Shown here in pieces: positions 20,277 through 28,386 of a stretch of 64,000 nt of DNA. A program made the position numbers and the translations under genes. The notes below the pieces were generated by a model. It was given only the letters and a program-made list of their open reading frames with translations. It did not search any database and was not told the origin of the DNA. The DNA comes from Mycobacterium colombiense (GTDB lineage: Bacteria; Actinomycetota; Actinomycetes; Mycobacteriales; Mycobacteriaceae): the NCBI RefSeq assembly GCF_003284975.1, contig NZ_QMEU01000019.1, forward strand, positions 1 to 64,000, in the 5' to 3' direction. The first letter of the stretch is position 1. Each line of letters starts with the position of its first letter.

Positions 20277-20756
20277 TCAGGCCTTGGGACGCACGCCGGC
20301 CGCCCGGTACACGAACACCGGGTCCACCGGCACCCGCAGCGCCGTCCGGGGCAGGGCTTCGAGCACCTCGTCGGGGATCTTCTTCTTGTAGTTGAGCCGC
20401 ATCGAGCCGCTGAAGGCAGGGTCGACGCCGTGCAGATCGATCTCGATCCCGAGGCCCTTGCCGGTGATGGTGGCCCGGGCCGGACCCTTGTCGGTGTCCC
20501 AGGGGCAGTCGAGGGAGCGCAGGTTGGCGTCGCCGCGGGCCGGGAAGGTGGCGACGATCCGGGCGGCGCTGAACGCGAACCCGCCCTTATAACGGGACAC
20601 CCCGGAGGCCGAATACACCCCGGGCACATGGCCACTGAAGTGGCGGACCACCCCGACCCGTCCCGCGCTGAAGGTGAGCCCCTCGGCTTCGAGTTCCTCG
20701 CGCAACGGCGCGGGCAGCTGGCCGATCCGGGTCAGGTTGCGAAGAAATCCGAACAC
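20277..20756 (-). CDS. Conserved mycobacterial hypothetical protein
   Basis: A protein of 159 residues from GTG 20756 (FGFLRNLTRIGQLP). A longer frame to 20828 would overlap the next gene and is rejected. It has no signal peptide or membrane segment. Alternating beta-type stretches (GIEIDLHGVDPAFSGSMRL) suggest a beta-rich fold. No family could be assigned. It is the second gene after the chagasin-like lipoprotein on this strand and converges on the esterase. Confidence 0.7.
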   Translation of the reverse strand: MFGFLRNLTRIGQLPAPLREELEAEGLTFSAGRVGVVRHFSGHVPGVYSASGVSRYKGGFAFSAARIVATFPARGDANLRSLDCPWDTDKGPARATITGKGLGIEIDLHGVDPAFSGSMRLNYKKKIPDEVLEALPRTALRVPVDPVFVYRAAGVRPKA

Positions 20757-20794
20757 GACCGAACCGTAGCCCGACAGACGATGAGCCCGCAGCC

Positions 20795-21232
20795 TTATTG
20801 CACGGTGACGGTCAGCGTGTAGGTGCATGCGGGTTTGGTGTCCTTACCCACGAAGCTGGTGTAGGCCGTGCTGACGGTGGTGGTCCCCGGTCTCAGCGCG
20901 GCGAAGGTCCACACCTCGGTGCCTGGCGCCCCCAAAGCATCCGAAGCCGGCTGCTCGAACTCGTGATTGAGCTGTTTGATGACCGACGAGTCGCCGATCT
21001 TGGTGTCGGGGTTCCACCGGTAGGGCGTGGTGTAGTTCGAGCCCAACTGCACGATCAGGGTGTTGCCGACGGCGAGGGTGACGGTCTGGCTGATCTCGCT
21101 CTGGGTCAGCACGTCGGTCATGGGGACGTGGAGCGTTTTGGTCGACGGCGGGTTCCTGGAGGCGAAGTGGCAGCCCACCACCGTCGACAACATGAGCGCG
21201 GCGACTGTCACCAGCAGCCTGACCTTCACCAA
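20795..21232 (-). CDS. Chagasin-like (I42) peptidase inhibitor lipoprotein
   Basis: A 145-residue secreted protein with a lipobox (LSTVVGC, Cys about residue 21). The mature part has the loop pattern of I42 inhibitors: NYTTPYRW in place of the usual NPTTGYxW, a mid loop GAPGTEVWTF, and RPGTTTV near the third loop. Chagasins block papain-family cysteine proteases. Placed on the cell surface, it could guard against host or environmental cathepsins. This assignment is by loop pattern only. Confidence 0.78.
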   Translation of the reverse strand: MVKVRLLVTVAALMLSTVVGCHFASRNPPSTKTLHVPMTDVLTQSEISQTVTLAVGNTLIVQLGSNYTTPYRWNPDTKIGDSSVIKQLNHEFEQPASDALGAPGTEVWTFAALRPGTTTVSTAYTSFVGKDTKPACTYTLTVTVQ

Positions 21233-21328
21233 ATCCCCCTTCGGTGTCGCTCCGGAGCCTAATAGGTCTGATCCAGACCGAAGATAGGCGACGAGCTCCG
21301 CCGTCGCTCCCTCGCCAGGACACAGGGC

Positions 21329-22231
21329 TTACTCGATTGCCGTGCTAGGGGATTCGCGGCCGACCCGACCGCGATCTGCGGCCTGCTGATCGAGGCTCCA
21401 GCTCGCGAGAATCTTCAGCGCCTGCTCGGACTGCGAATTCGGGTCCGCGGTATAGCCGACCAACGACAGGCCCGGCGCCGCCGTGACTGCGAAAACGTTG
21501 TAGGTAAAGGTCAACTCGCCGAACTCCGCATGGCGAAAAACTTTCACGCCGTGCCGATGCGCGGTGACGTTGTGGGCGGCCCAGCGGCCGCGAAAGTCGT
21601 CACTGCGGGTCGCCAGCTCGCCGACGATCCGGGTGATCTCGGGCGAGTGAGGCGAGCGGGCGGCCTCGGCCTGCAACATGGCGACGACCTCGTCGGCTGA
21701 CCTATTCCATTCGGGAAACACCTGGTCGGCATAGGCGTCGAAGAAGATGAACCGAGCGAAGTTCGGGACACCGGTCGCCCGGTCGAACATGGGGGCATAC
21801 AACGCTCGGCCAAGCCGATTAGCTGCGAGGATGTCCAGGCTTCCGTTCATGACGATCGCGGGCGAGGTGGCCATGCCGTCAATCAGAGCCTGGATCCCAT
21901 CGGGAATCGTCTGCCCGGCTTCCCGCCTCGGGCGGCCACCCGTCCGCGTGCCGATCGCCGCGCGCACCAGGTCGAAGAAGTGGGCCGTCTCGTCGTCAGT
22001 GAGCCGGAGCGCACACGCCACGGCATGCAGCACGTCGTCCGACACGCCCGCAACGCTGCCACGCTCGATCTGTGTGTAGTACTCGGTGCTGACCGCGGCC
22101 AGTTGCGCGACTTCCTCGCGCCGCAAACCGGGCACTCGCCGTCGCCGGCCGGACGGCAACCCCACTTGCTCTGGACTGATTCTCGCCCGCCGGGTCATCA
22201 AGAACTCCTTGATGTCCTTGGCGATGTCCAT
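21329..22231 (-). CDS. XRE-family regulator with MmyB-like ligand-binding domain
   Basis: A 300-residue protein from ATG 22231 (a TTG at 22249 is an alternative). The N-terminal helix-turn-helix contains VPGLRREEVAQLAAVSTEYYTQIERG, the hallmark of this actinobacterial class. The C-terminal two thirds is the PAS-like MmyB ligand-binding domain (SLDILAANRLGRALYAPMF). Such regulators often control an adjacent oxidoreductase or hydrolase, and here a hydrolase gene is transcribed divergently 118 bases away. The ligand is unknown, perhaps a fatty acid-like molecule. Confidence 0.9.
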   Translation of the reverse strand: MDIAKDIKEFLMTRRARISPEQVGLPSGRRRRVPGLRREEVAQLAAVSTEYYTQIERGSVAGVSDDVLHAVACALRLTDDETAHFFDLVRAAIGTRTGGRPRREAGQTIPDGIQALIDGMATSPAIVMNGSLDILAANRLGRALYAPMFDRATGVPNFARFIFFDAYADQVFPEWNRSADEVVAMLQAEAARSPHSPEITRIVGELATRSDDFRGRWAAHNVTAHRHGVKVFRHAEFGELTFTYNVFAVTAAPGLSLVGYTADPNSQSEQALKILASWSLDQQAADRGRVGRESPSTAIE

Positions 22232-22349
22232 ATTCGCCACAGTAGGCAAACACCGGCCGCGCCAGGCAGGGGCTGCTGATACCCCCGATAATTGATGGCT
22301 CCCTGCTCGCCCTCCGCGTGCGTAGCGTCGCAGAAAAGGAGGTCATCAC

Positions 22350-23267
22350 ATGGCAAGCGACAATCAGACGCAGGCAGCATTCGACAATTTTGTTCAGTTG
22401 TGGACCACTGGCACGACGGCAGGACGCCGCGCCCCGGTTCTGCGACGTCCCGACGAGGTCGGTCTCGATTACGAAAACGTCTTCTTTCCGTCGATGGACG
22501 GAGTGCCGCTGGAGGGCTGGTTCATCCCGGCCGACTCCGACAGGCTGATCATTCACAACCACTTCCTGCCCGGCAATCGCTACGGCTACCCGGGTCACCT
22601 TCCCGAATTCGGTGGCTTAGGCGGATTCGAAGTCAACTTCCTGCCCGAATACAGGGCGTTGCACGACGCGGGATACAACGTGCTCGCCTACGACATCCGC
22701 AACCACGGGATGAGCGGGCAGGGTAACGGCGGCATTGCCGGCATCGGCTTGACCGAATACCGCGACGTCATCGGCTCGCTGCGCTACGCGGCGGCCCGTC
22801 CGGACACCAAGACCATGAAGAAGGCTTTGCTGTCCGTCTGCCTGGGGGCAGACTCGACCGCCGTCGCCTGGTCCAAGCACCCGGACGAGTTCTCCGAAAT
22901 TCGGGCAATGGTGATGCTGCAGCCGGTCTCCGGGCGCTACATCGTGGAGGAGTTCGTCAAGAGCATCGGCATAGAAGACGGCTACCAGAAGTTCGACAAG
23001 GCGGTGCACGAGCGCACCGGCTTCCATCTGTCCGAGCAGTCACCGCTCGAGCACATGAAGGCCGTCACCGTGCCCACTCTGGTGGCCCAGGTGCACGACG
23101 ACACGATGACGCGACCCCAAGACGTGCAAGACATCTACGACGCGATCCCCGTCGAGCAGAAGCGCCTCTACTGGATCGAGGGCACCGACCGCCGCTTCGA
23201 CGGCTACAACTTCTTCGGTGCGCACCCCGAGCTTCCGATCGAGTGGTTCGACAAGCACATCAGCTGA
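22350..23267 (+). CDS. Alpha/beta hydrolase
   Basis: A 305-residue single-domain hydrolase. A strand and oxyanion region (GWFIPADSD) leads to a nucleophile elbow LSVCLGADST, in which Cys takes the usual Ser place, as in dienelactone hydrolases. The likely acid lies in VHDDTMTRPQDVQ. The substrate is unknown. It lies head-to-head with the MmyB-type regulator, which probably controls it. Confidence 0.82.
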   Translation: MASDNQTQAAFDNFVQLWTTGTTAGRRAPVLRRPDEVGLDYENVFFPSMDGVPLEGWFIPADSDRLIIHNHFLPGNRYGYPGHLPEFGGLGGFEVNFLPEYRALHDAGYNVLAYDIRNHGMSGQGNGGIAGIGLTEYRDVIGSLRYAAARPDTKTMKKALLSVCLGADSTAVAWSKHPDEFSEIRAMVMLQPVSGRYIVEEFVKSIGIEDGYQKFDKAVHERTGFHLSEQSPLEHMKAVTVPTLVAQVHDDTMTRPQDVQDIYDAIPVEQKRLYWIEGTDRRFDGYNFFGAHPELPIEWFDKHIS

Positions 23268-23328
23268 CAACCCTGACCCGCCCAAACCCGAAGCCGCGCA
23301 AACTTAGCGGGTCCGGCAGGATGGGCTG

Positions 23329-24936
23329 GTGTTTGGCCTCGAACTGATCGTTGCCCTGGTGTCCACCGTCATCGTGGGGACGGTCATCGGACGGCGCTAC
23401 CGCGTCGGCCCCCCGGTGCTACTCATCTTCCTGGGCGTCCTGGTGGGCCTGATCCCCCATTTCGCGCACATTCATGTCAACGGCGAGATTGTGTTGTTGC
23501 TGTTCCTTCCCGCGATCCTGTACTGGGAGGGCCTCAACACCAGCTTCCGCGAGATCCGGGCCAACGCGCGCATCATCGTCTTTCTCAGCGTCGTCCTGGT
23601 GATCGCCACCGCGGTCGCGGTGTCGTGGACGGCACGGGCGCTGGGCATGAATCCACACGCGGCCGGCGTCCTGGGCGCGGTCTTGTCGCCCACCGACGCG
23701 GCCGCGGTGGCCGGTCTGGCGAAGAAGCTGCCACGGCGCTCGTTGACCGTGCTGAAGGCCGAGAGTCTGATCAACGACGGCACCGCCCTGGTCCTGTTCG
23801 CCGTCAGCGTCAACGTCGCGATCGGCGGGGCCTCGATCACCCCGCCCGAGGTGACCGTCCGGTTCATCGTGTCCTACCTCGGCGGCATCGCCGCCGGGCT
23901 GCTGGTCGGTGGCGCGGTGACGCTCCTGCGCAAACGAATCGACGCGCCCCAGGAGGAAGGGGCTTTGAGCCTGGTGACGCCGTTCGCCGCCTTCCTGCTG
24001 GCTCAGTCGTTGGAATGCAGCGGCGTGGTCGCGGTGATGGTGGCGGCCCTGGTCCTCGCCTACGCCAGCCCGCTGGTGATCCGGGCCCGCTCCAGGCTGC
24101 AGTCCTTCGCCTTCTGGGACATCGCGACCTTCCTGCTCAACGGGTCGTTGTGGGTGTTCGTCGGCGTCCAGATCCCGGGTGCGCTGCGCGGCATCGTGGG
24201 CGTCGACGGCGGAGTTCGCCACGCCGTGTTCGTGGCGTTGGTGATCACCGGCGTGGTCATCGTGTCGCGCATCTTCTGGGGAGAAATCACCACGCTGCTG
24301 ATCCGGCTCATCGACCGCCGCGAGGTGCAACGCGAACGTCGGGTCACCTGGCGGCAGCGCTTCGTCACCGTCTGGGCGGGATTTCGAGGCGCCGTCTCGC
24401 TGGCCGCGGCGGTGGCCGTGCCGATGACGACGCTGAGCGGCGCGCCGTTCCCCGACCGCAGCTTGCTGATCTTCATCGTCACCGTCGTCATCCTTGTGAC
24501 CGTGTTGGTGCAGGGCAGCACGCTGCCCGCCGTCGTCCGATGGGCGAACATGCCCGAGGACGCCACCCACGCCGAGGAGCTGCAACTGGCTCGTTGTCGG
24601 GGCACGCAGGCCGCCCTGGCCGCACTGCCCACGGTCGCCGACGAAGTCGGCCTCAGCGACGAGCTGAGGCGCCGGCTGCAGAAGGAGTACGAGGAAAAGG
24701 CGGCGCTGGTGCTGGCCACCGAGGACGGTTCGCCGGACACCCGCATCCTCAAGGGCCGCGAGAAGGTCCGGCGGGTGCGCCTGGGCGTGCTCGAACACAA
24801 GCGCCGCGAGATCACCGCGCTGCGCAACCAGAACCTGATCGACGACATCGTGCTGCGCGAGTTGCAGAACGAGATGGATCTCGAGGAAGTGCAGCTGCTC
24901 GCCGCCGCGATCGACGACGGCGACGAGGAGGAGTAA
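23329..24936 (+). CDS. yjcE: CPA1-type Na+/H+ antiporter (YjcE)
   Basis: A 535-residue protein from GTG 23329. Twelve or so hydrophobic helices span about residues 1-400. They include the CPA1 ion-binding signatures SPTDAAAVAGL and AESLINDGTALVLF. A charged cytosolic tail of about 130 residues, rich in Glu/Arg and probably helical, follows. It exchanges cytoplasmic Na+ for H+ or the reverse. It corresponds to M. tuberculosis Rv2287. The AAA ATPase gene starts 9 bases after its stop and may be co-transcribed. Confidence 0.92.
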   Translation: MFGLELIVALVSTVIVGTVIGRRYRVGPPVLLIFLGVLVGLIPHFAHIHVNGEIVLLLFLPAILYWEGLNTSFREIRANARIIVFLSVVLVIATAVAVSWTARALGMNPHAAGVLGAVLSPTDAAAVAGLAKKLPRRSLTVLKAESLINDGTALVLFAVSVNVAIGGASITPPEVTVRFIVSYLGGIAAGLLVGGAVTLLRKRIDAPQEEGALSLVTPFAAFLLAQSLECSGVVAVMVAALVLAYASPLVIRARSRLQSFAFWDIATFLLNGSLWVFVGVQIPGALRGIVGVDGGVRHAVFVALVITGVVIVSRIFWGEITTLLIRLIDRREVQRERRVTWRQRFVTVWAGFRGAVSLAAAVAVPMTTLSGAPFPDRSLLIFIVTVVILVTVLVQGSTLPAVVRWANMPEDATHAEELQLARCRGTQAALAALPTVADEVGLSDELRRRLQKEYEEKAALVLATEDGSPDTRILKGREKVRRVRLGVLEHKRREITALRNQNLIDDIVLRELQNEMDLEEVQLLAAAIDDGDEEE

Positions 24937-24945
24937 GGCCCGTCG

Positions 24946-26151
24946 GTGCCCGACCGTACAGTCGGCCAAATGCTGCACACCGTCGCGATCCGCGGCTATC
25001 GCTCGCTGCGCGAGGTGATCCTGCCGCTGGGCCGGCTGTCGGTGATCACCGGCGCCAACGGCGCCGGCAAGTCGTCGCTGTATCGCGCGCTGCGGCTGCT
25101 GGCCGATTGCGGCCGCGGTGAGGTGATCGGGTCGCTGGCCCGCGAGGGCGGGCTGCAGTCGGTGCTGTGGGCGGGCCCCGAGCAGCCGGCCGGCGCGCGA
25201 CGCTCCGGGAAAACCGAGGGCACCGTGCGCACCCGGCCCGTGTCCCTCGAAATGGGCTTCGCCGCAGACGATTTCGGTTACCTGGTGGACTTGGGCCTGC
25301 CGCAGTCGGCCGGCAAGTCCGTGTTCGCCCGCGATCCGGAGATCAAACGCGAGGTGCTGTTCGCCGGTCCGGTGCTGCGGCCCAGCACGACGCTGGTGCG
25401 ACGGTCGCGGGTCTTCGCCGAGGCCAGCGCGGATTCCGGCAGCGGTTTCGACGAATTGTCCCGAGCCCTGCCGTCGTATCACAGCGTGCTCGCCGAGTAC
25501 GCCCACCCGCACGCGCTTCCCGAACTGGCCGCCGTGCGAGAACGATTGCGCGGCTGGCGGTTCTACGACGGCTTCCGCGTCGACGCCGGAGCGCCCGCGC
25601 GCCACCCGCAGGTGGGCACCCGCACCCCGGTGCTCTCCGACGACGGCAGCGACCTCGCCGCCGCGATCCAGACGATCCTCGAATCGGGGTTCGACGACCT
25701 GACCCGGGCGGTCGCCGAGGCGTTCGACGGGGCCACCGTCTCGGTGGCCATCCATGATGGGCTGTTCGACCTCCAGCTGCGCCAGCGCGGCATGCTGCGC
25801 GCACTGCGCTCGGCCGAGTTATCCGATGGCACACTGCGTTTCCTGCTATGGGCCGCCGCGCTGTTGAGCTCGCAACCGCCGTCGCTGATGGTGCTGAACG
25901 AGCCCGAGACCTCGCTGCACCCCGACCTGGTGGCCCCGCTGGCCTCACTGATCCGCACCACCGCCGCCAAGACTCAGGTCCTCGTGGTCACCCACTCCCG
26001 CTCGCTGCTGGAATTTCTGGGCACAAATCCGCTGGGCGAGGGCTCCGACGGCGAGGCCGTCGAAATCGAGCTGTACAAGGACTGGGGCGAAACACGCATC
26101 AGCGGCCAGACCCTGATCACCACGCCCCGGTGGGACTGGGGCACGCGCTAG
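24946..26151 (+). CDS. AAA/ABC-type ATPase (RecF/OLD-like)
   Basis: A protein of 401 residues from GTG 24946; an ATG at 24970 gives 393 and the more typical beginning LHTVAIRGYRSLREV. It has a Walker A GANGAGKSS, an ABC signature-like ELSDGTLRF, a Walker B LMVLNEPETSLHPDL and a switch His in VVTHSR. The middle helical part is short, so it is not an SMC. Members of this class are poorly characterised; some are anti-phage or repair ATPases. The linkage to the antiporter is suggestive only. Confidence 0.85.
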   Translation: MPDRTVGQMLHTVAIRGYRSLREVILPLGRLSVITGANGAGKSSLYRALRLLADCGRGEVIGSLAREGGLQSVLWAGPEQPAGARRSGKTEGTVRTRPVSLEMGFAADDFGYLVDLGLPQSAGKSVFARDPEIKREVLFAGPVLRPSTTLVRRSRVFAEASADSGSGFDELSRALPSYHSVLAEYAHPHALPELAAVRERLRGWRFYDGFRVDAGAPARHPQVGTRTPVLSDDGSDLAAAIQTILESGFDDLTRAVAEAFDGATVSVAIHDGLFDLQLRQRGMLRALRSAELSDGTLRFLLWAAALLSSQPPSLMVLNEPETSLHPDLVAPLASLIRTTAAKTQVLVVTHSRSLLEFLGTNPLGEGSDGEAVEIELYKDWGETRISGQTLITTPRWDWGTR

Positions 26152-26158
26152 CCGAAAA

Positions 26159-26190
26159 TTGCCCACTAGGCAATCTTGCCCACCGGGCAA
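26159..26190. promoter_or_regulatory. Twin operators for the TetR-monooxygenase operon
   Basis: Two 15-bp inverted repeats share arms and spacing: TTGCC-CACTA-GGCAA (26159-26173) and TTGCC-CACCG-GGCAA (26176-26190), with centres 17 bases apart. They end 21 bases before the TetR ATG, so the bound repressor would cover the promoter. Confidence 0.8.
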
Positions 26191-26211
26191 AATTGACGTA
26201 CGTTGGGCGCT

Positions 26212-26844
26212 ATGACCGGGCTCCGCGAGCGCAAGAAGGCCGACACCCGGCGCGCGCTCAGTGATGCCGCGTTGCGGCTGGCTTTCGAGCGCGGCCTGGA
26301 AAACGTGACACGCGAGGACGTCGCCAACATGGCGGGCGTCTCGCTGCGCACGTTCAACAACTACTTCAGCGGCAAATACGAGGCGCTGGCCTACCGGCAA
26401 GCAGAACGCGTGCGTCGCAGCGTCGACGCGCTGCGACGGCGGCCCGCCGACGAACCGCTCTGGACCGCCCTTACCCATGCCGTGCTGGAACCCCTGGAGG
26501 CCGACTTCGGCGATGTGCACGGTGACGAGAACCGCGTCCCCAGCCGCCAGGAGCTCGTCGAGGTCCGTAAGCTCGTCATGCATCCGCAAGTGCGGAATTC
26601 GGTGCCGCACAACCTCTTCGACGAACTTCTCCACGTCATCGCCGAACGCACCGGGACCGACCCCGACCACGACCTTTACCCCCGGCTGGTGATGGCCGTG
26701 GTACGCGCCGTCGGCGACGCCGCCGCCGACGCCTACGTGCGGGCCGATCCGCCGGTGGCCATCACCGCCCTGATCCGCGAGGGCTTCGCCACCGTCAGCG
26801 CGGGGCTACCCGAACCCACCAGAAAGAAGGCACGCCATGCCTGA
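26212..26844 (+). CDS. TetR-family repressor
   Basis: A 210-residue regulator from ATG 26212. The helix-turn-helix reads VTREDVANMAGVSLRTFNNYFSGKYEAL. A C-terminal all-helical ligand domain follows. It almost certainly binds the twin TTGCC/GGCAA repeats directly upstream and represses its own operon. Its stop overlaps the monooxygenase start by 8 bases, so the two are coupled. The inducer is probably an aromatic or polyketide-like substrate of that enzyme. Confidence 0.92.
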   Translation: MTGLRERKKADTRRALSDAALRLAFERGLENVTREDVANMAGVSLRTFNNYFSGKYEALAYRQAERVRRSVDALRRRPADEPLWTALTHAVLEPLEADFGDVHGDENRVPSRQELVEVRKLVMHPQVRNSVPHNLFDELLHVIAERTGTDPDHDLYPRLVMAVVRAVGDAAADAYVRADPPVAITALIREGFATVSAGLPEPTRKKARHA

Positions 26845-28360
26845 CGAACACGCCGACGTCGTGATCGCCGGAGCCGGGCCCAACGGGCTGCTGGTGGCCT
26901 GTGAATTGGCGCTGGCCGGCATCAGGCCCGTCGTGTTGGACGCCCTGCCCGGTCCAAGCTCCGAGCCGAAGGCGAACGGCCTTGTCGGCCAAGTGGTTCG
27001 GATGCTCGACGTGCGCGGTCTGTACCGGGAGTTCACCGGTGACCCTAATCCCCCGCAACCGGTCTACGGGTGGATTTTCGCGGCCATGACGCTGAACTTC
27101 TCCGAAGTGCCCGACAACCCAATGTACGCATTGCCCATTCAACAGCCCCGGGTGGTACGGCTACTGGAGAAGCGGGCGCGGGACCTCGGAGTGGACATCC
27201 GCTGGGCGCACCAACTCACCGGCCTGCGGCAGGAAGCGAATTCCGTTGCGGTGACTGTGTCGTCGCCGGAGCGCGAGTATCGCATCGACGCCGGTTATCT
27301 GGTGGGCGCCGACGGCGGACGCAGCCTGGTCCGCAAGACCGTGGGCATCGGCTTTCCCGGGCACACATCGCAGACAGTCGGGCGGCTGGCCCACGTGCAT
27401 ATTCCCGACGGACTCCGCCGCGCCGACGGCGGCATCGAAGTCCCCGGGTTCGGCCGGATTGCGTTCGGTCACACGCGGTTGGATTGCGGCGGCCTGATCT
27501 ATGCCGAGTTCGAACCCGGCCGCTCGCTCTTCGGCACGATCGAGTTCGGGCCGCCGGTGGAGGACAAACCGATGAGCCTGGCAGAACTGCGCGAGAGCGC
27601 CCGTCGCGTCCTCGGTGTGGATCTGCCGTTCGAGGCACCGAAAGGCCCAGGGCCCCACGCCCTGCGCCGGATCAACGGGCAGAACACACGCCACGCGGAG
27701 CGCTACCGCGACCGACGGGTTCTGCTGCTCGGAGACGCCGCCCATGTGCACAGCGCCATGGGCGGGCCGGGCCTGAACCTGGGCCTGCAGGACGCGATGA
27801 ACCTGGGCTGGAAGCTCGCGGCCGAAATCAACGGCACCGCGCCGCCCGGATTGCTCGACACCTACCAGTCCGAGCGCCACCCCGTGGGCGAGCGCGTCAT
27901 GATGCACTCAATGTCGCAGACCGCCCTCATGGCGCCGGGGCCCGAAGTCGCTGCGCTACGAACGCTCGTGGGCGAACTGTTCGCCGTTCCCGACGTCGCC
28001 CGGCACATGGCGAAACTGCTCGCCGGCAACGATGTTCGGTACGACGTGGGTGACGACCATCCGTTGTCGGGTTGGCTGGTGCCGGACCTGACGCTCGATG
28101 ACAGTCGGCGCGTCGCCGAGCTGCTGCACGACGCCCGCCCGGTGCTGCTCGACCTCGACGGCGCCGTCGCGGACACGGCACGCGGCTGGACCGATCGTGT
28201 CGACACCGTCACCGCGAGCATCGCCGAGCGGCCCGCCGCAGCGCTGCTGATCCGGCCGGACGGCTATGTCACGTGGGCGGCCGACGAATTCGGGCCGGCC
28301 GACGAGGCGGCCCTGCGCGCGGCGCTGCAGCGCTGGTTCGGGCCGCCGACGAGCGCATAG
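26837..28360 (+). CDS. FAD-dependent aromatic monooxygenase (PHBH/MhpA type)
   Basis: A 507-residue class A flavoprotein hydroxylase. It has the GxGxxG motif GAGPNG near the N-terminus, the DG motif LVGADGGRS, the GD motif LLGDAAHVHSAMGGPGLNL and a C-terminal thioredoxin-like extension. Such enzymes hydroxylate phenols or degrade polycyclic antibiotics, for example rifampicin hydroxylases and TetX relatives. The substrate cannot be told from sequence. It is co-transcribed with its TetR and probably with alsS, 26 bases downstream. Confidence 0.9.
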   Translation: MPDEHADVVIAGAGPNGLLVACELALAGIRPVVLDALPGPSSEPKANGLVGQVVRMLDVRGLYREFTGDPNPPQPVYGWIFAAMTLNFSEVPDNPMYALPIQQPRVVRLLEKRARDLGVDIRWAHQLTGLRQEANSVAVTVSSPEREYRIDAGYLVGADGGRSLVRKTVGIGFPGHTSQTVGRLAHVHIPDGLRRADGGIEVPGFGRIAFGHTRLDCGGLIYAEFEPGRSLFGTIEFGPPVEDKPMSLAELRESARRVLGVDLPFEAPKGPGPHALRRINGQNTRHAERYRDRRVLLLGDAAHVHSAMGGPGLNLGLQDAMNLGWKLAAEINGTAPPGLLDTYQSERHPVGERVMMHSMSQTALMAPGPEVAALRTLVGELFAVPDVARHMAKLLAGNDVRYDVGDDHPLSGWLVPDLTLDDSRRVAELLHDARPVLLDLDGAVADTARGWTDRVDTVTASIAERPAAALLIRPDGYVTWAADEFGPADEAALRAALQRWFGPPTSA

Positions 28361-28386
28361 CGGCGCCAGCGGCCAGACTGGGCAAC

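Noticed and set aside
23419..25755. A 778-codon minus-strand open frame over the antiporter and ATPase genes
   Set aside because: Asp/Arg/His-rich nonsense composition opposite two genes with clear motifs.
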